A DNA stretch of 5,153 nt from the NCBI GenBank assembly GCA_938003565.1, contig CALKYB010000205.1, positions 1 through 5,153 on the forward strand, read 5' to 3'. The first letter of the stretch is position 1; each line of letters begins with the position of its first letter. Below the pieces are notes generated by a model. It was not told where the DNA came from. It worked only from the letters and a program-made list of their open reading frames with translations, and ran no database searches. Positions 5,153 to 5,153 of the stretch are shown here, in pieces. Origin of the DNA: an uncultured bacterium (lineage in GTDB: Bacteria > Bdellovibrionota_C > UBA2361 > SZUA-149 > CALKYB01). Both the position numbers and the translations under genes were made by a program.

Positions 5153-5153
5153 C

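Noticed and set aside
1..5153. CRISPR arrays, tRNA/rRNA genes, insertion sequences or prophage genes
   Set aside because: No regularly spaced repeats, no tRNA-like cloverleaf, and no transposase or phage protein was seen; the window looks like core chromosome.

Overview
The window holds the end of lon and a compact cell-envelope and cell-division cluster. All genes are on the minus strand and are read from high to low coordinates. In transcription order they are: the 3' end of lon (partial), a small secreted protein of unknown function, ftsE, ftsX, an EnvC-type murein hydrolase activator, and the 5' part of a C-terminal processing protease (ctpA, S41; partial). The DNA is moderately AT-rich. 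An envelope with signal peptides, EnvC and FtsEX points to a Gram-negative bacterium. The ftsE-ftsX-envC-ctpA order is typical of deltaproteobacteria in the broad sense (Desulfobacterota, Bdellovibrionota, Myxococcota), and the envC-ctpA pair also occurs in gammaproteobacteria. No finer placement is possible from the sequence alone.

Region by region: 4862-5152 is the C-terminal end of Lon with an unusually long basic, Pro-rich tail. Between lon and the next gene (4693-4861) lies a good intrinsic terminator for lon (4742-4770), overlapped by a candidate promoter (4733-4761) for the downstream cluster. The secreted unknown protein (4144-4692) has a strong ribosome binding site that fixes its start. 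ftsE (3400-4092), ftsX (2355-3377) and envC (1123-2358) follow closely, with gaps of 51 and 22 bases and then a 4-base ATGA overlap, so they look like one operon. A 408-base stretch without a convincing gene (715-1122) separates envC from ctpA. It holds a hairpin, a candidate promoter overlapped by an inverted repeat, two perfect palindromes and a possible 8-codon leader ORF, so ctpA may be separately regulated. ctpA (1-714) runs off the window after its PDZ domain.

How the genes work together (family knowledge): FtsE and FtsX form an ABC-type complex at the division site. Its periplasmic loop recruits EnvC-type coiled-coil/LytM proteins, which switch on septal peptidoglycan amidases. CtpA-type proteases in several bacteria control the levels of peptidoglycan hydrolases.

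The most notable observation is that FtsE keeps Walker A but departs from consensus in the Q-loop, the signature motif, the catalytic glutamate and the H-loop, which suggests a weakened or unconventional ATPase. The EnvC homologue has lost the expected zinc ligands, as expected for an activator rather than an enzyme. The unknown secreted protein at the head of the operon is the best candidate for an undescribed partner of this system.
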